A stretch of 64,000 nucleotides of DNA from Bacteroidaceae bacterium (GCA_024398475.1 JAKSJB010000007.1:1-64000); one strand, 5' to 3'. Shown: positions 7,019 to 18,717, numbered from the stretch's first letter. Program-made: numbers and translations. The notes: generated by a model from the sequence alone, not told the origin.

Positions 7019-9337
7019 ATGAATAGAATAACAAAATACTTATGGATAGCGGGTGCAGTATTCATGATGTGGTCATGCTGTCATGAAGATGTGAATCAGA
7101 AAGTGGATGATCTTTATGACCGTATGAGTCAGGAGGAGAGGATTGCACAACTGCATGGTATCTATCTTGAAGAACTGTTTGACGCTGACGGAAAACTTGA
7201 TGAAGCCAAGTGTAAGGAACTGATCCCAAACGGTGCGGGACATATCTCGCAGTATGCCTTCAATGCCGGAATAGAACCCAACAAGGTCCGTGATATGGTG
7301 GCACAGATACAGGATTGGCTCATACACAATACTCCCAATGGTATTCCAGCCCTTGCTCATGAGGAAGTGCTTACAGGTGTGAATGCCGAAGGAGCAACAA
7401 TATATCCACAGCAGATTGGACTGGCTTGTTCGTTTAATACCGCACTTGCCGAAAAAAAGACATATCAGACAGCAACTGCACTTCGCAGAATAGGCGGATT
7501 CCTTGCTCTGTCTCCAATGGTGGACGTGGTGCGTAATCCTTCGTTCAACCGTCTGGAAGAATCCTATGGCGAAGACGCATATCTATCGGCAGCCATGGGA
7601 ACAGCCTTCGTGAAAGGTCTGCAGCACGGTAATCTCCGTGACGGAGTAGCCGCATGCACAAAACACTATCTCGGATACGGTGGAGGTGGTGATGCCGATA
7701 CAAAGGAACTCATGGAAGAAATACTGCTTCCTCACGAAACCATCATCCGTACGGTTGGAAGTAAGGTGGTGATGACAGGCTATCATGCCATTGACGGTAC
7801 AAAGTGCGTGGCAAACCGACATATTCAGAAAGACATTCTGCGCAACTATCTGAAGTTCGACGGTATCATGGTGAGTGACTATGGTTCCATTGAACAGATA
7901 GATGATTCCCTGAACGATGTGGAGAGGGCTGCTGCAGCCATCAACGCAGGTAACGACGTGGATTTCCCTACCGGCAACAGTTACCGCCACCTGCAGGAAG
8001 CGATTGAAAAGGGACTGGTGAGTCAGGAAACTCTTGAGGCAGCCGTGAAACGAGTTCTTCATCTGAAAGCCGCCGTGGGGTTGCTTGACGACAATCCAAA
8101 GCTCTATGACAGCGGTGACATAGAATTTGACAACAGGGAAGAACGACATACAGCCTACACACTTGCCACTCAGTCGGTGGTACTGCTTCAGAACAACGGC
8201 ATACTTCCGCTGAAAGACCCAAGGAAGATATTGCTTACAGGACCTAATGCCAATGGCATGTGGGCAATGCTCGGTGACTATACCTATCCAGCCATGCGCT
8301 TCTTCTGGCGTTCCGACATAGTGGACGGACAGCATCCGCATATCGTGTCGCTCAAGGAAGGAATGGAAGACAGAAAACCCGACGGATTCAGCATAGACTA
8401 TTCCCGTGGATGCGAATGGACTGATTCCGTTGAAACCCTCGTTGACAAAAGCGGAGACCCCCGTGTGGCATATCTCGTGAAGATACAGGACCGAATGATT
8501 GACAGCGGAGAAGAAGCAGACATGGATGAAGCCGTCCGTATGGCTGCCGATAATGACGTAATCATAGCAGCGGTGGGAGAAAACGCCATACTGTGTGGTG
8601 AAAACCGCGACCGCACTACATTACGCCTGCCCGGAAGTCAGGAAAAGTTCGTGGAACGACTCATTGCTACAGGCAAACCGGTAGTACTCGTAGTGTTCGG
8701 CGGACGTGCACAGGTAATCTCGGGATTGGCAGAAAAGTGTGCAGCAGTCATTCAGGCATGGTATCCGGGTGAAGAAGGCGGAAATGCACTCGCCGACATC
8801 ATCTACGGAAAGGTGTCACCATCCGGCAAACTGTCGGTCAGTTATCCGGCAGAAGAATTGCATGAACCAATCTGCTACAACTACGGAAACACAGATGACC
8901 CACGCATAGCCTATCCGTTTGGATTCGGCCTCAGTTACACCACATTCGAATACTCCAACTTCAAGGTTGACAGTTCGGCTGCAGTAGATGCATGCTGGTT
9001 CAACGTGAGTGTTGATGTATGCAACACCGGTGACATGCTTGCCGACGAGATAGTTCAACTCTATGCATCACCACTGGAACGTTCAGCAAAACTCAAGCCA
9101 ATCCAATTGAAGGGATTCAGGCGTGTGACTCTGAAACCAGGTGAGAAGAAAACCGTGAAGTTCCGCATGTCGCCACAGCAACTGGCATATTATTCAGACG
9201 GTCACTGGACCATCGACAGTGGTCGCTACCAGATAAAGATAGGAGCCTCATCGGCTGATATCCGTCAGGAGGGAGAAATCCGTCTGACGGGCAAACAACA
9301 CACAATGCCATTGCGCTCACATTATTTTGCTCAATGA
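7019..9337 (+). CDS. GH3 family beta-glycosidase lipoprotein (xylosidase/glucosidase-like)
   Basis: 772 residues. The N terminus has a hydrophobic signal with a Cys pair (MWSCC, residues 18-22), so a lipoprotein at the cell envelope is likely. The GH3 catalytic domain is followed by the (alpha/beta) sandwich domain and a C-terminal fibronectin-III-like domain (KLKPIQLKGFRRVTLKPGEK). The nucleophile Asp is expected at 287 in MVSDYGS. LSPMVDVVRNPSFNRLEESYGEDA is typical (written here as LSPMVDVVRNPSFNR and EESYGEDA). Specificity cannot be fixed from sequence. The GH51 arabinofuranosidase at 27007 makes a role in hemicellulose side products plausible. No SusCD pair is nearby. Upstream lies the octamer array, with no visible promoter. 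Confidence 0.88.
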   Translation: MNRITKYLWIAGAVFMMWSCCHEDVNQKVDDLYDRMSQEERIAQLHGIYLEELFDADGKLDEAKCKELIPNGAGHISQYAFNAGIEPNKVRDMVAQIQDWLIHNTPNGIPALAHEEVLTGVNAEGATIYPQQIGLACSFNTALAEKKTYQTATALRRIGGFLALSPMVDVVRNPSFNRLEESYGEDAYLSAAMGTAFVKGLQHGNLRDGVAACTKHYLGYGGGGDADTKELMEEILLPHETIIRTVGSKVVMTGYHAIDGTKCVANRHIQKDILRNYLKFDGIMVSDYGSIEQIDDSLNDVERAAAAINAGNDVDFPTGNSYRHLQEAIEKGLVSQETLEAAVKRVLHLKAAVGLLDDNPKLYDSGDIEFDNREERHTAYTLATQSVVLLQNNGILPLKDPRKILLTGPNANGMWAMLGDYTYPAMRFFWRSDIVDGQHPHIVSLKEGMEDRKPDGFSIDYSRGCEWTDSVETLVDKSGDPRVAYLVKIQDRMIDSGEEADMDEAVRMAADNDVIIAAVGENAILCGENRDRTTLRLPGSQEKFVERLIATGKPVVLVVFGGRAQVISGLAEKCAAVIQAWYPGEEGGNALADIIYGKVSPSGKLSVSYPAEELHEPICYNYGNTDDPRIAYPFGFGLSYTTFEYSNFKVDSSAAVDACWFNVSVDVCNTGDMLADEIVQLYASPLERSAKLKPIQLKGFRRVTLKPGEKKTVKFRMSPQQLAYYSDGHWTIDSGRYQIKIGASSADIRQEGEIRLTGKQHTMPLRSHYFAQ

Positions 9338-9374
9338 TGGCATGTGAATTATTAACCCTTAATCCTTGATTGCT

Positions 9375-10214
9375 ATGATTATTTATCCAAATGCCAAAAT
9401 CAACTTAGGACTCAACGTGGTAGAGAAGCGTCCTGACGGCTACCATAACCTTGAGACCGTGTTCTACCCAATCCCATTGCAGGATGCAATAGAAATAACT
9501 GCCGTTGACAATGAGAAACAGACCGAAGAAAATGTCGACTACAGACTGAAAGTGACGGGAAACCTTCTTGACGGTACGCCCGACGACAATCTGGTGATAA
9601 AGGCATACAGGTTGCTGCGCAACGATTTCGATATCGCACCATGTGCATTCAATGTGTTCAAGCACATTCCAACTGGTGCCGGACTCGGAGGCGGCAGTAG
9701 TGATGCAGCCTTTACCATAAAGGCATTGAACGACAGGTTCGGACTTGGACTTACCGATACGCAGATGGAGAAATATGCAGCCCGACTCGGTGCCGACTGT
9801 GCCTTCTTCATAAGGAACAAGCCCGTTATGGCAACCGGAATAGGAAACGTGTTCTCTCCGATAGATCTGTCACTGAAAGGCAAGACACTTGTACTGGTAA
9901 AACCCGATATATTCGTATCTACACCTGATGCCTACAGGCTCGTAAAACCGCATAAGCCCGAACAGTCGCTGGCTGAACTGCTGAAACAGCCGATAGAGAC
10001 CTGGAAGGACAATGTGAAGAACGACTTTGAAGTGAGCGTGTTTGCCAAATATCCAGAGATAGCAGGTATAAAGGACATGCTCTACGACCTCGGTGCAGTA
10101 TATGCATCCATGTCGGGCAGCGGAAGCTGCGTGTTCGGTATATTCGACCAACCGCTGGAACATGTTGACGACAGTTTTGCCGGATATTTCTGCCGACAGA
10201 GAGAGTTGGAATAG
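9375..10214 (+). CDS. ispE: 4-diphosphocytidyl-2-C-methyl-D-erythritol kinase
   Basis: A 279-residue GHMP kinase of the MEP isoprenoid pathway. The ATP loop [15 protein letters not shown] is near residues 95-109, and the N terminus ([12 protein letters not shown]) and C-terminal [10 protein letters not shown] glycine motif are canonical. I use ATG 9375; a TTG three codons earlier (9366) is also in frame but adds only MIA. The gene lies 37 bp after the GH3 gene and 16 bp before ligA, probably cotranscribed with ligA. Confidence 0.95.
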   Translation: MIIYPNAKINLGLNVVEKRPDGYHNLETVFYPIPLQDAIEITAVDNEKQTEENVDYRLKVTGNLLDGTPDDNLVIKAYRLLRNDFDIAPCAFNVFKHIPTGAGLGGGSSDAAFTIKALNDRFGLGLTDTQMEKYAARLGADCAFFIRNKPVMATGIGNVFSPIDLSLKGKTLVLVKPDIFVSTPDAYRLVKPHKPEQSLAELLKQPIETWKDNVKNDFEVSVFAKYPEIAGIKDMLYDLGAVYASMSGSGSCVFGIFDQPLEHVDDSFAGYFCRQRELE

Positions 10215-10221
10215 CCAATAG

Positions 10222-12375
<2,154 letters not shown>

Positions 12376-12422
12376 ATATCGCATTTTTATACATTCAGCA
12401 ACAATATTTCGCAATAATTTTG

Positions 12423-12430
12423 TACCTTTG
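12423..12430 (+). promoter_or_regulatory. -7 box TACCTTTG for dapA
   Basis: Bacteroidota -7 box 46 bp before the dapA ATG, in an AT-rich gap after ligA. It suggests dapA starts its own transcript. Confidence 0.55.
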
Positions 12431-12476
12431 CACCCAATTATAAAATAATGCAAGAGACATAATACAACATACAAAT

Positions 12477-13370
12477 ATGACACACAAACAATTCAAAGGA
12501 CTTGGCATTGCACTCGTTACACCTTTCACCGCAGAAGGTGAGGTTGACTATACTGCATTGCGCAGACTTGTTTCATACCAACTGAGCAATGGTGTGGACT
12601 TTTTATGTATTCTCGCTACAACAGGTGAAACCCCATGTCTGTCGGCAGATGAAAAGAAGAAAGTCAAGGATGTAATCATTGAGACAGTCAAGGGTCAGAT
12701 TCCTATCATCATGGGTTGCGGAGGCAACAACACACAGCAGGTGATTGAAACACTCAAGACCGAAGATTTCACAGGAATAGACGGAATACTCAGCGTATGT
12801 CCGTTCTACAACAAGCCATCTCAGGAAGGACTCTATCAGCACTTCAAGGCAATTGCAGCCGCAACATCACTTCCGGTAGTGCTATACAACGTACCAAGCC
12901 GCACAGGAGTAAACCTTACGGCAGAAACCACACTCCGTCTTGCACGCGACGTTGAAAACATCGTAGCCATCAAGGAAGCCAGCGGCAACTTTACCCAGAT
13001 AGACGACATCATAAAGAACAAGCCGGCAGACTTCGACGTGATATCAGGTGACGACGGAATCACATTCCCACTAATCACACTCGGAGCCACAGGCGTAATC
13101 AGCGTGATAGGAAACGCACTCCCTGCCGAATTCGGACGTATGGTAAGAATGGCACTTGCCGGTGACTACCAGAATGCGCTTCCAATCCACCACAAGTTCA
13201 CGGAATTGTTCAAGTTACTCTTCGTCGACGGAAACCCAGCCGGAGTAAAAGCCATGCTCAACGCAATGGGCTTTATTGAAAACCAACTCCGACTTCCACT
13301 CGTTCCTGCCAAGATCACAACATTCAGTCAGATATCAGAAATACTGCGTCAACTGAATATTAAACTCTAA
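12477..13370 (+). CDS. dapA: 4-hydroxy-tetrahydrodipicolinate synthase
   Basis: A 297-residue TIM-barrel aldolase joining pyruvate and aspartate semialdehyde, the entry step to diaminopimelate and lysine. The Schiff-base Lys is at 166 (IVAIKEASGN), the catalytic Tyr in VVLYNVPSRTG, and the Thr pair in LATTGETP. Length and start are standard. It lies 9 bp before an aminotransferase gene, and both probably share the promoter at 12423. Confidence 0.96.
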   Translation: MTHKQFKGLGIALVTPFTAEGEVDYTALRRLVSYQLSNGVDFLCILATTGETPCLSADEKKKVKDVIIETVKGQIPIIMGCGGNNTQQVIETLKTEDFTGIDGILSVCPFYNKPSQEGLYQHFKAIAAATSLPVVLYNVPSRTGVNLTAETTLRLARDVENIVAIKEASGNFTQIDDIIKNKPADFDVISGDDGITFPLITLGATGVISVIGNALPAEFGRMVRMALAGDYQNALPIHHKFTELFKLLFVDGNPAGVKAMLNAMGFIENQLRLPLVPAKITTFSQISEILRQLNIKL

Positions 13371-13379
13371 ATCAGAAAG

Positions 13380-14579
13380 ATGCCACAAATATCAGTACGA
13401 GGCACACAAATGCCTTCATCTCCAATACGAAAACTTGCACCCCTTGCCGAACAGGCAAAGCAGAAGGGAGTGCACGTCTATCATCTCAACATCGGTCAGC
13501 CCGACCTCCCCACACCACAGGTGGCACTTGATGCGATGAAGAACATAGACCGCAGCATATTGGAGTATTCACCTTCACAGGGCTACAGAAGTTACCGTGA
13601 AAAACTTGTAGGCTATTACGACAAATACAATATCAAACTCACCGCCGACGACATCATCATCACCAGCGGTGGAAGTGAGGCAGTACTCTTTGCCTTCCTC
13701 TCATGTCTCAACCCAGGCGACGAGATAATCGTACCGGAACCAGCCTATGCCAACTACATGGCATTTGCCATTTCAGCCGGAGCCGTAATCCGCACCATCG
13801 CCACAACCATCGAGGAAGGATTTGCCCTTCCGAAGGTAGAGAAGTTCGAGGAACTTATCAACGAGCGTACAAGAGCCATACTTATCTGCAACCCAAACAA
13901 CCCAACAGGCTATCTCTACACACGTCGTGAGATGAACCAGATACGCGACCTCGTAAAGAAGTACGACCTGTATCTCTTCTCCGACGAAGTATATCGTGAA
14001 TTCATATACACAGGCTCCCCATACATCTCAGCATGCCATCTTGAAGGCATAGAGAACAACGTGGTACTCATCGACTCCGTCAGCAAGCGCTATTCAGAAT
14101 GCGGAATCCGAATCGGAGCACTCATCACCAAGAACAAGCAGGTACGTCAGGCAGTGATGAAATTCTGCCAGGCACGCCTTTCGCCACCCCTCATCGGTCA
14201 GGTCATAGCCGAAGCCTCACTCGACACCCCTGACGACTACATGCGAGACATCTACGACGAGTACGTGGAACGGCGCAAGTGCCTCATTGACGGACTCAAC
14301 AGAATCCCCGGCGTATATTCACCAATCCCAATGGGAGCATTCTACACAGTAGCCAAACTCCCCGTTGACGATGCCGAGAAATTCTGTGCATGGTGTCTTG
14401 AAGAATTTGAGTACAAGGGCGCAACCGTGATGATGGCACCAGCCGCAGGATTCTACACCACACCCGGAGCCGGCATCAATCAGGTGCGTATAGCCTACGT
14501 TCTCAAGAAGGAAGATTTGGCAAAGGCACTGATAGTGTTGAAGAAAGCACTCGAAGCATACCCTGGACGAACAGAATGA
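13380..14579 (+). CDS. class I/II aminotransferase (aspartate aminotransferase-like)
   Basis: A 399-residue PLP enzyme of fold type I. The PLP Lys is at 236 in DSVSKRYSECGIRIG, the cofactor-binding CNPNNPTG stretch is present, and the N-terminal NIGQPDLPTP loop is typical. Sequence type suits aspartate or a broad amino acid as donor. The neighbouring dapA suggests use in aspartate-family synthesis, but the N terminus is unlike LL-diaminopimelate aminotransferase. Its stop overlaps the next gene's ATG by 4 bp (ATGA). Confidence 0.88.
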   Translation: MPQISVRGTQMPSSPIRKLAPLAEQAKQKGVHVYHLNIGQPDLPTPQVALDAMKNIDRSILEYSPSQGYRSYREKLVGYYDKYNIKLTADDIIITSGGSEAVLFAFLSCLNPGDEIIVPEPAYANYMAFAISAGAVIRTIATTIEEGFALPKVEKFEELINERTRAILICNPNNPTGYLYTRREMNQIRDLVKKYDLYLFSDEVYREFIYTGSPYISACHLEGIENNVVLIDSVSKRYSECGIRIGALITKNKQVRQAVMKFCQARLSPPLIGQVIAEASLDTPDDYMRDIYDEYVERRKCLIDGLNRIPGVYSPIPMGAFYTVAKLPVDDAEKFCAWCLEEFEYKGATVMMAPAAGFYTTPGAGINQVRIAYVLKKEDLAKALIVLKKALEAYPGRTE

Positions 14580-15826
14580 GTTTAGCAAAATTCATAGCAC
14601 GTCGCATCTATACTGACAGGAATGCGGAACAGAACGAAATATCCCGCCCTGCCATTCAGATTGCTCTGCTCGGTATTATCATCGGTACAGCCGTGATGAT
14701 ATTGAGCATTGCTGTCATTATGGGGTTCAAGCAGCAGATTACCAAGAAAATATCCGGATTCGGTTCCCACATACAGGTCGTTTCGCTCACCCGCAATGTC
14801 GACAACGAACTCATGCCCGTGCTCACCACCGACAGTCTGAAGAAGGTAGTGATGAGCACCCCCAACATAAGCCATGTGCAGCGATATGCCGACATGATGG
14901 GCATGGTGAAGACCGAAGACGACTTTCTCGGAATCCAGTTCAAGGGAATAGGCGAAGACTACGACACCACCTTCCTGCATGAGAATCTTGTGGAAGGACA
15001 CATGCCACCGTTCTCAGCCAAGGAATCCTCAGGCAGCCTCGTAATATCCCGCTATATAGCCGATAAACTCCATCTCAGCCTCGGCGACAAGGCATACACC
15101 TATTTCATCACACCTACTGGAATGCGTGCCCGCAAGTTCAGCATAGAAGGAATCTACCAGACCAACCTCTCCGAGTACGACAAGTCAACCGTCATAACCG
15201 ACATCTTCACCATCCGACGGCTCCACAACTGGAACGAAGACCAGTCCACCGCATTTGAAATATACACCAAGGACTTCGGAAAGGTGAAGGAAACAACCGA
15301 CCTGCTGGTCGAAAAGGTAAACCACCGTACAGACCGCGACGGCTGCACCTATGGCGCATTCCACATCAAGGAACTTGCCCCCAACATCTTCTCATGGCTG
15401 GGCGTACTCGACATGAACGTAGTCATCATCCTCGTGCTGATGATACTCGTAGCCACGGTCACCATAATGTCAGGATTGCTCATCATCATGCTCGAACAAG
15501 TAAGCATGATAGGACTCCTGAAAGCCCTGGGAGCAACCAACTCATCAGTACGCAGCATATTTATCCACTTCGGATTCAAGATGGTAGTAAAAGGAGTAGT
15601 CATAGGCAACATCGTGGCACTCATTCTCGCCGCCCTTCAATACTACACCCACATCGTGAGCCTTGATGCCGAAGCCTATTACATAGATTCCGTACCGATC
15701 CAGTTCCACTGGCTCTATTTCCTGCTCATAGATGCCGCCACCCTGCTCGTCACATATATCGTCGTAGTAGGATCCACCCATCTCGTATCCATCAGCAAGC
15801 CAGCCCAGGCACTCCGGTTCGAATAG
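14576..15826 (+). CDS. FtsX/LolC-type ABC transporter permease
   Basis: 416 residues with one N-terminal membrane helix (IALLGIIIGTAVMILSIAVI), a large periplasmic MacB-like domain, and three C-terminal helices: the pattern of LolC/LolE. The end motif THLVSISKPAQALRFE is typical of this group in Bacteroidota. Such permeases move lipoproteins or other envelope substrates. No LolD-type ATPase is adjacent, so the partner is elsewhere or unknown. The ATG overlaps the aminotransferase stop by 4 bp. Confidence 0.85.
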   Translation: MSLAKFIARRIYTDRNAEQNEISRPAIQIALLGIIIGTAVMILSIAVIMGFKQQITKKISGFGSHIQVVSLTRNVDNELMPVLTTDSLKKVVMSTPNISHVQRYADMMGMVKTEDDFLGIQFKGIGEDYDTTFLHENLVEGHMPPFSAKESSGSLVISRYIADKLHLSLGDKAYTYFITPTGMRARKFSIEGIYQTNLSEYDKSTVITDIFTIRRLHNWNEDQSTAFEIYTKDFGKVKETTDLLVEKVNHRTDRDGCTYGAFHIKELAPNIFSWLGVLDMNVVIILVLMILVATVTIMSGLLIIMLEQVSMIGLLKALGATNSSVRSIFIHFGFKMVVKGVVIGNIVALILAALQYYTHIVSLDAEAYYIDSVPIQFHWLYFLLIDAATLLVTYIVVVGSTHLVSISKPAQALRFE

Positions 15827-15915
15827 ACCGTCACAGTTTTTCATAGAACATAATTAAGCACATAAAAAGGGACCTTGAGTCATACAACAGACCCAAAGCC
15901 CCCGAATCGCTCAGT

Positions 15916-15928
15916 GCGGTTTAACCGC
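15916..15928. other. small palindrome GCGGTTTAACCGC
   Basis: A 13-bp inverted repeat between the permease gene and the remnant at 15934. It could be part of a terminator for either strand, but no clear T-run follows on the plus strand. Confidence 0.3.
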
Positions 15929-15933
15929 AGATT

Positions 15934-16038
15934 TTAGAAACCACCGCCGAATCCACCTTCGTCGTCATCATCGTCATCCGTGTTGCTTCCCGAGTTGCCA
16001 CCGTTGTCAGTATTAGTGCCGGCACCACCGTGCCCCAC
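15934..16038 (-). pseudogene. remnant: Gly-rich, poly-Asp tail like Bacteroidota HU-type DNA-binding proteins
   Basis: On the minus strand a frame ending at TAA 15934-15936 encodes a Gly/Asn/Ser-rich run, then six Asp plus Glu, then GGFGGGF. Such tails end the longer HU-like proteins common in Prevotella and Bacteroides. Reading upstream, the frame meets a TGA within about 12 codons of the Gly-rich run, so only the tail is left. I infer a decayed gene. The assignment rests on composition only. Confidence 0.4.
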
Positions 16039-16208
16039 ACTAAAAATCGATGAATAAATACTGCAGAATCAGCAATTTGTCCTGACAGGCGAGTCCAGCA
16101 AGCATTGAATCAATATGGTATTGGACAAAATCCATCGGCTGCGATTCGCAATCCCTTGACATCGCTGAAAAAAATGTGCTGTGGAATAGAAGTAAATCGG
16201 AGAAAACA

Positions 16209-16239
16209 TTGCAGAAAAATTTATAAAAGTGTATCTTTG
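16209..16239 (+). promoter_or_regulatory. promoter TTGC-N19-TATCTTTG
   Basis: A good Bacteroidota promoter (-7 TATCTTTG at 16232-16239; TTG of -33 at 16209). It would drive the reductase gene with a leader of about 230 nt that includes the short ORF at 16326. Confidence 0.6.
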
Positions 16240-16325
16240 CAGATGCAAACTGCAAAACTAATTAAATAATCAATCAAATAATAAATTAAAACGATTCAAT
16301 CAATTCAATCAGGGAGAATGCTATT

Positions 16326-16439
16326 ATGGGTGTGAAGATTGGTTCCACAGCGGGATACATGTATATGGACATGTGGGTGTTGGCGAGTATCATTCAGTTG
16401 GGAACTTTCAACTTCTGCCGTCGTCCGAAACGAGGATAG
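16326..16439 (+). pseudogene. 37-residue ORF, possible remnant of a four-helix-bundle family protein
   Basis: ATG 16326 with a purine-rich GGGAGA 8-13 bp upstream; TAG at 16437-16439. The product includes YMYMDMWVLASIIQLGTFNF then CRR. This resembles, from memory, the start of four-helix-bundle (suffix) proteins of Bacteroidota, which continue for about 100 further residues missing here. The frame stops at once after CRRPKRG. It is either a truncated copy or a real small leader peptide of the reductase gene. Family recall is uncertain. Confidence 0.35.
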
Positions 16440-16479
16440 GGTGGCGCTTTGGATTAATTTCAACTGTAGTAAATAATTG

Positions 16480-18345
16480 ATGAATGGTATGAAAATTACT
16501 ATCAAAAGAATTTGTGCTGTACTGGCTTGGTGTGCCTTGGCGGTTCTGTGTGTCTGCTTCTACAATGTTGTTTCGCACAGCAGGAAGCATTATGTGAAAG
16601 ACGGCACGTATGTCACTTGCTCGGAGAGTTTCGGCTGGAACGGACTGCTGACGTGCAAGGTTACTTTCAGGGATTGCAGGATTGCTGATATTGATGTTGT
16701 TGAAGAGTTTGATACCCAAACGTCTGATATTGGCCTGATGGCTTTCGAAAGGTTTATTCCAAGACTGATTGAGACTCAGGACCTGGGGGTTGACTGTGTG
16801 ACGGGTGCTACCTACACTTCACAGGCTATACGTCAATGTGTAGCGGATGCTATTGGAATGGCTGGCGGCAACAGCAAGGACTGGTATCAGAAGATTGAAA
16901 AAACGAATAATAGAAGGGTACATCTGGATGGTTATGACGTGATTGTTGTCGGATTGGGCGGTTCGGGCATATATGCCTATGCGGCGGCTGCTTATTCGGG
17001 GGCAAAGGTGTTCGGATTGGAGAAGACTGCAAAATTGGGCGGACAGTCTGCTACGGTTTCCGGTCCGATGGCTATAGGGTCGGTCAATGCGGCGGACCTG
17101 TTCGGAAAGAGTGGTGTTGATTCTGAGGACCTCTATGATGTGTGGGTGGATTATGCGGGACTCTCTAAGGCGGATGTCATCAGGCAGGCAATAGGCAAAT
17201 CGGGAACGGCTCTCGACTTTTACATGGATAACTATGGTGTCGGTCTGCTGCGTGCGGGAGCTTCGCTGACTAATCCTGGATGGGATAGACTGTGGTATGT
17301 TTTCATGCCTGACACTACTATGGTTTCGACCACCCGAAACAAGACTTATCTGTTCCGTAATATGATGGAAAAGGCTGTTTCTGCCGGCAAGGACAATCGC
17401 TATGAACTGGAAATGACTGCCAAGTCTCTTATCATGGATGGAAACGACAGCATTCGTGGTGTGTTGGCTGAGAAAAATGACGGCACTCTGTATGAAATCT
17501 ACGGCAGAAACATTATCCTTGCTACTGGTGGATATATCGGAAATCCGGAAATGGTGAAGAAGAACCTGGGTTGTATGCCCAAGACTATGGCTTATACGGT
17601 CAACGACGGAGCGGGCATCAATATGGCTGTCGAGGCAGGGGCTGCCACATATAACATTTCTGTTCCTCCGATTATTCATGTCGTTCAGGTACCGAACATC
17701 ATCAGGAACGATGACCTGACTGCCGAACAGAAAAGTATTCTGTCGGCTATGGCTCTTGCCAAAAATCAGATTTGTGTTACGGTGAGGGGTGAGATATGGA
17801 ATGCCGAAGATCCTATATGCCTTGCTCCTGGTTTCATGTATTATGTGCTTTTCCCAAAATCTCAGATTGAACGGTTCAAGACGGCTGGGTTGCCTGAGAG
17901 TTATGCGAGGAATGTGCCTCACATATTGTGTCAGTCGGGGTCTTCGACGGTCCAGGTGGGCAAACCGGTCAAGTCGCTTGATGCCATTTTGAAAATGGGT
18001 ATCAAATATGGTGATGTGCTAAGGGCTGGATCTGTTGCTCAACTTGCAAAACTGATAGGGTGTTCGGCTGATACGCTTTCTATGTCACTTAAGGGTTTTG
18101 ATACTGAATTCTATGCTGTGATTGCTGCTGGGTATTCTTATGGTACTGCGGGGGGGCTTGATGTGGATGTCAACTGCAATGTGCTTGATACGCATGGAAA
18201 ACCTATTCCGAATCTGTATGCTGTGGGCAATGACTGTCTGGGAGTGGAGAATGCTGCCGGCAAACCTTATACTCCATGGGGTGGACAGGCTCATTCCTGG
18301 GCAATGACTTCAGGGTATATAGCGGGTATGCATGCTGCCAGGTAG
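16480..18345 (+). CDS. membrane-anchored FMN/FAD flavoprotein reductase (fumarate/urocanate reductase-like)
   Basis: 621 residues. An N-terminal membrane anchor (about 11-31) is followed by an FMN-binding domain (about 38-130) with the flavinylation motif TGATYT, Thr111 being the expected covalent FMN site (ApbE substrate). Then comes an FAD-dependent reductase domain starting YDVIVVGLGGSG (about 148) and ending GGQAHSWAMTSGYIAG. This is the layout of extracytoplasmic fumarate, urocanate or methacrylate-type reductases that take electrons from the membrane. The substrate is unknown. I use ATG 16480; a TTG directly before and an ATG at 16489 are alternatives. No ApbE or cytochrome partner is in the window. 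Confidence 0.82.
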   Translation: MNGMKITIKRICAVLAWCALAVLCVCFYNVVSHSRKHYVKDGTYVTCSESFGWNGLLTCKVTFRDCRIADIDVVEEFDTQTSDIGLMAFERFIPRLIETQDLGVDCVTGATYTSQAIRQCVADAIGMAGGNSKDWYQKIEKTNNRRVHLDGYDVIVVGLGGSGIYAYAAAAYSGAKVFGLEKTAKLGGQSATVSGPMAIGSVNAADLFGKSGVDSEDLYDVWVDYAGLSKADVIRQAIGKSGTALDFYMDNYGVGLLRAGASLTNPGWDRLWYVFMPDTTMVSTTRNKTYLFRNMMEKAVSAGKDNRYELEMTAKSLIMDGNDSIRGVLAEKNDGTLYEIYGRNIILATGGYIGNPEMVKKNLGCMPKTMAYTVNDGAGINMAVEAGAATYNISVPPIIHVVQVPNIIRNDDLTAEQKSILSAMALAKNQICVTVRGEIWNAEDPICLAPGFMYYVLFPKSQIERFKTAGLPESYARNVPHILCQSGSSTVQVGKPVKSLDAILKMGIKYGDVLRAGSVAQLAKLIGCSADTLSMSLKGFDTEFYAVIAAGYSYGTAGGLDVDVNCNVLDTHGKPIPNLYAVGNDCLGVENAAGKPYTPWGGQAHSWAMTSGYIAGMHAAR

Positions 18346-18401
18346 GCTTATTACTTTCGTACTGGTGTGTGGTGGAATGTAATGGGAATTTGTGATTGTT
18401 T

Positions 18402-18632
18402 TCAGCGTTTCAGAATTCTCCTGATGCTTATTCCCATGGCTGCGGCCAACAGGAGGGTGAAGAGTATCTTGGAGTAGAGGGGGTCGGAATGGAACCAGAA
18501 GTAGGGTTGGGGCATTCCGAAGAAGCGGAGTAGGAGCATGAATCCGCGGAACATGAGTTGACCGACTGCTTCCAGTAGGAAGAAGTTGACGAGGAATATG
18601 ATTACTTCATTGTCGGTCTTTACGAGTTTCAT
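18402..18632 (-). CDS. small membrane protein of unknown function
   Basis: 76 residues from ATG 18632 (MKLVKTDNEV), with two hydrophobic segments (IIFLVNFFLLEAVGQLMF; ILFTLLLAAAMGISI) and a basic end (RRILKR). A longer frame reaches back 26 residues, but that part is basic and unlike a protein start. The gene is convergent with the reductase gene. I do not recognise a family; codon-wise it looks real. Confidence 0.55.
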   Translation of the reverse strand: MKLVKTDNEVIIFLVNFFLLEAVGQLMFRGFMLLLRFFGMPQPYFWFHSDPLYSKILFTLLLAAAMGISIRRILKR

Positions 18633-18686
18633 GGGTGCAAATCTATGCAAAATTATCTTATTACGCGTTTTTCTTTGACAAAAAGT

Positions 18687-18717
18687 TTTGTTATTAACCA
18701 ATAATAGCATATCTTTG
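18687..18717 (+). promoter_or_regulatory. consensus promoter TTTG-N19-TATCTTTG for the TM2 gene
   Basis: -33 TTTG at 18687-18690, 19-bp spacer, -7 TATCTTTG at 18710-18717; a textbook Bacteroidota promoter. The leader to ATG 18798 is about 75 nt. Confidence 0.8.

Noticed and set aside
13350-13370. DapA ends QLNIKL, resembling a clamp-binding hexapeptide
   Set aside because: It is a metabolic enzyme, the fourth position is Ile, and the segment is the normal end helix of DapA.
16040-16255. 71-codon minus-strand frame
   Set aside because: Composition shows no domain or signal, it overlaps a good plus-strand promoter, and no start context is seen.
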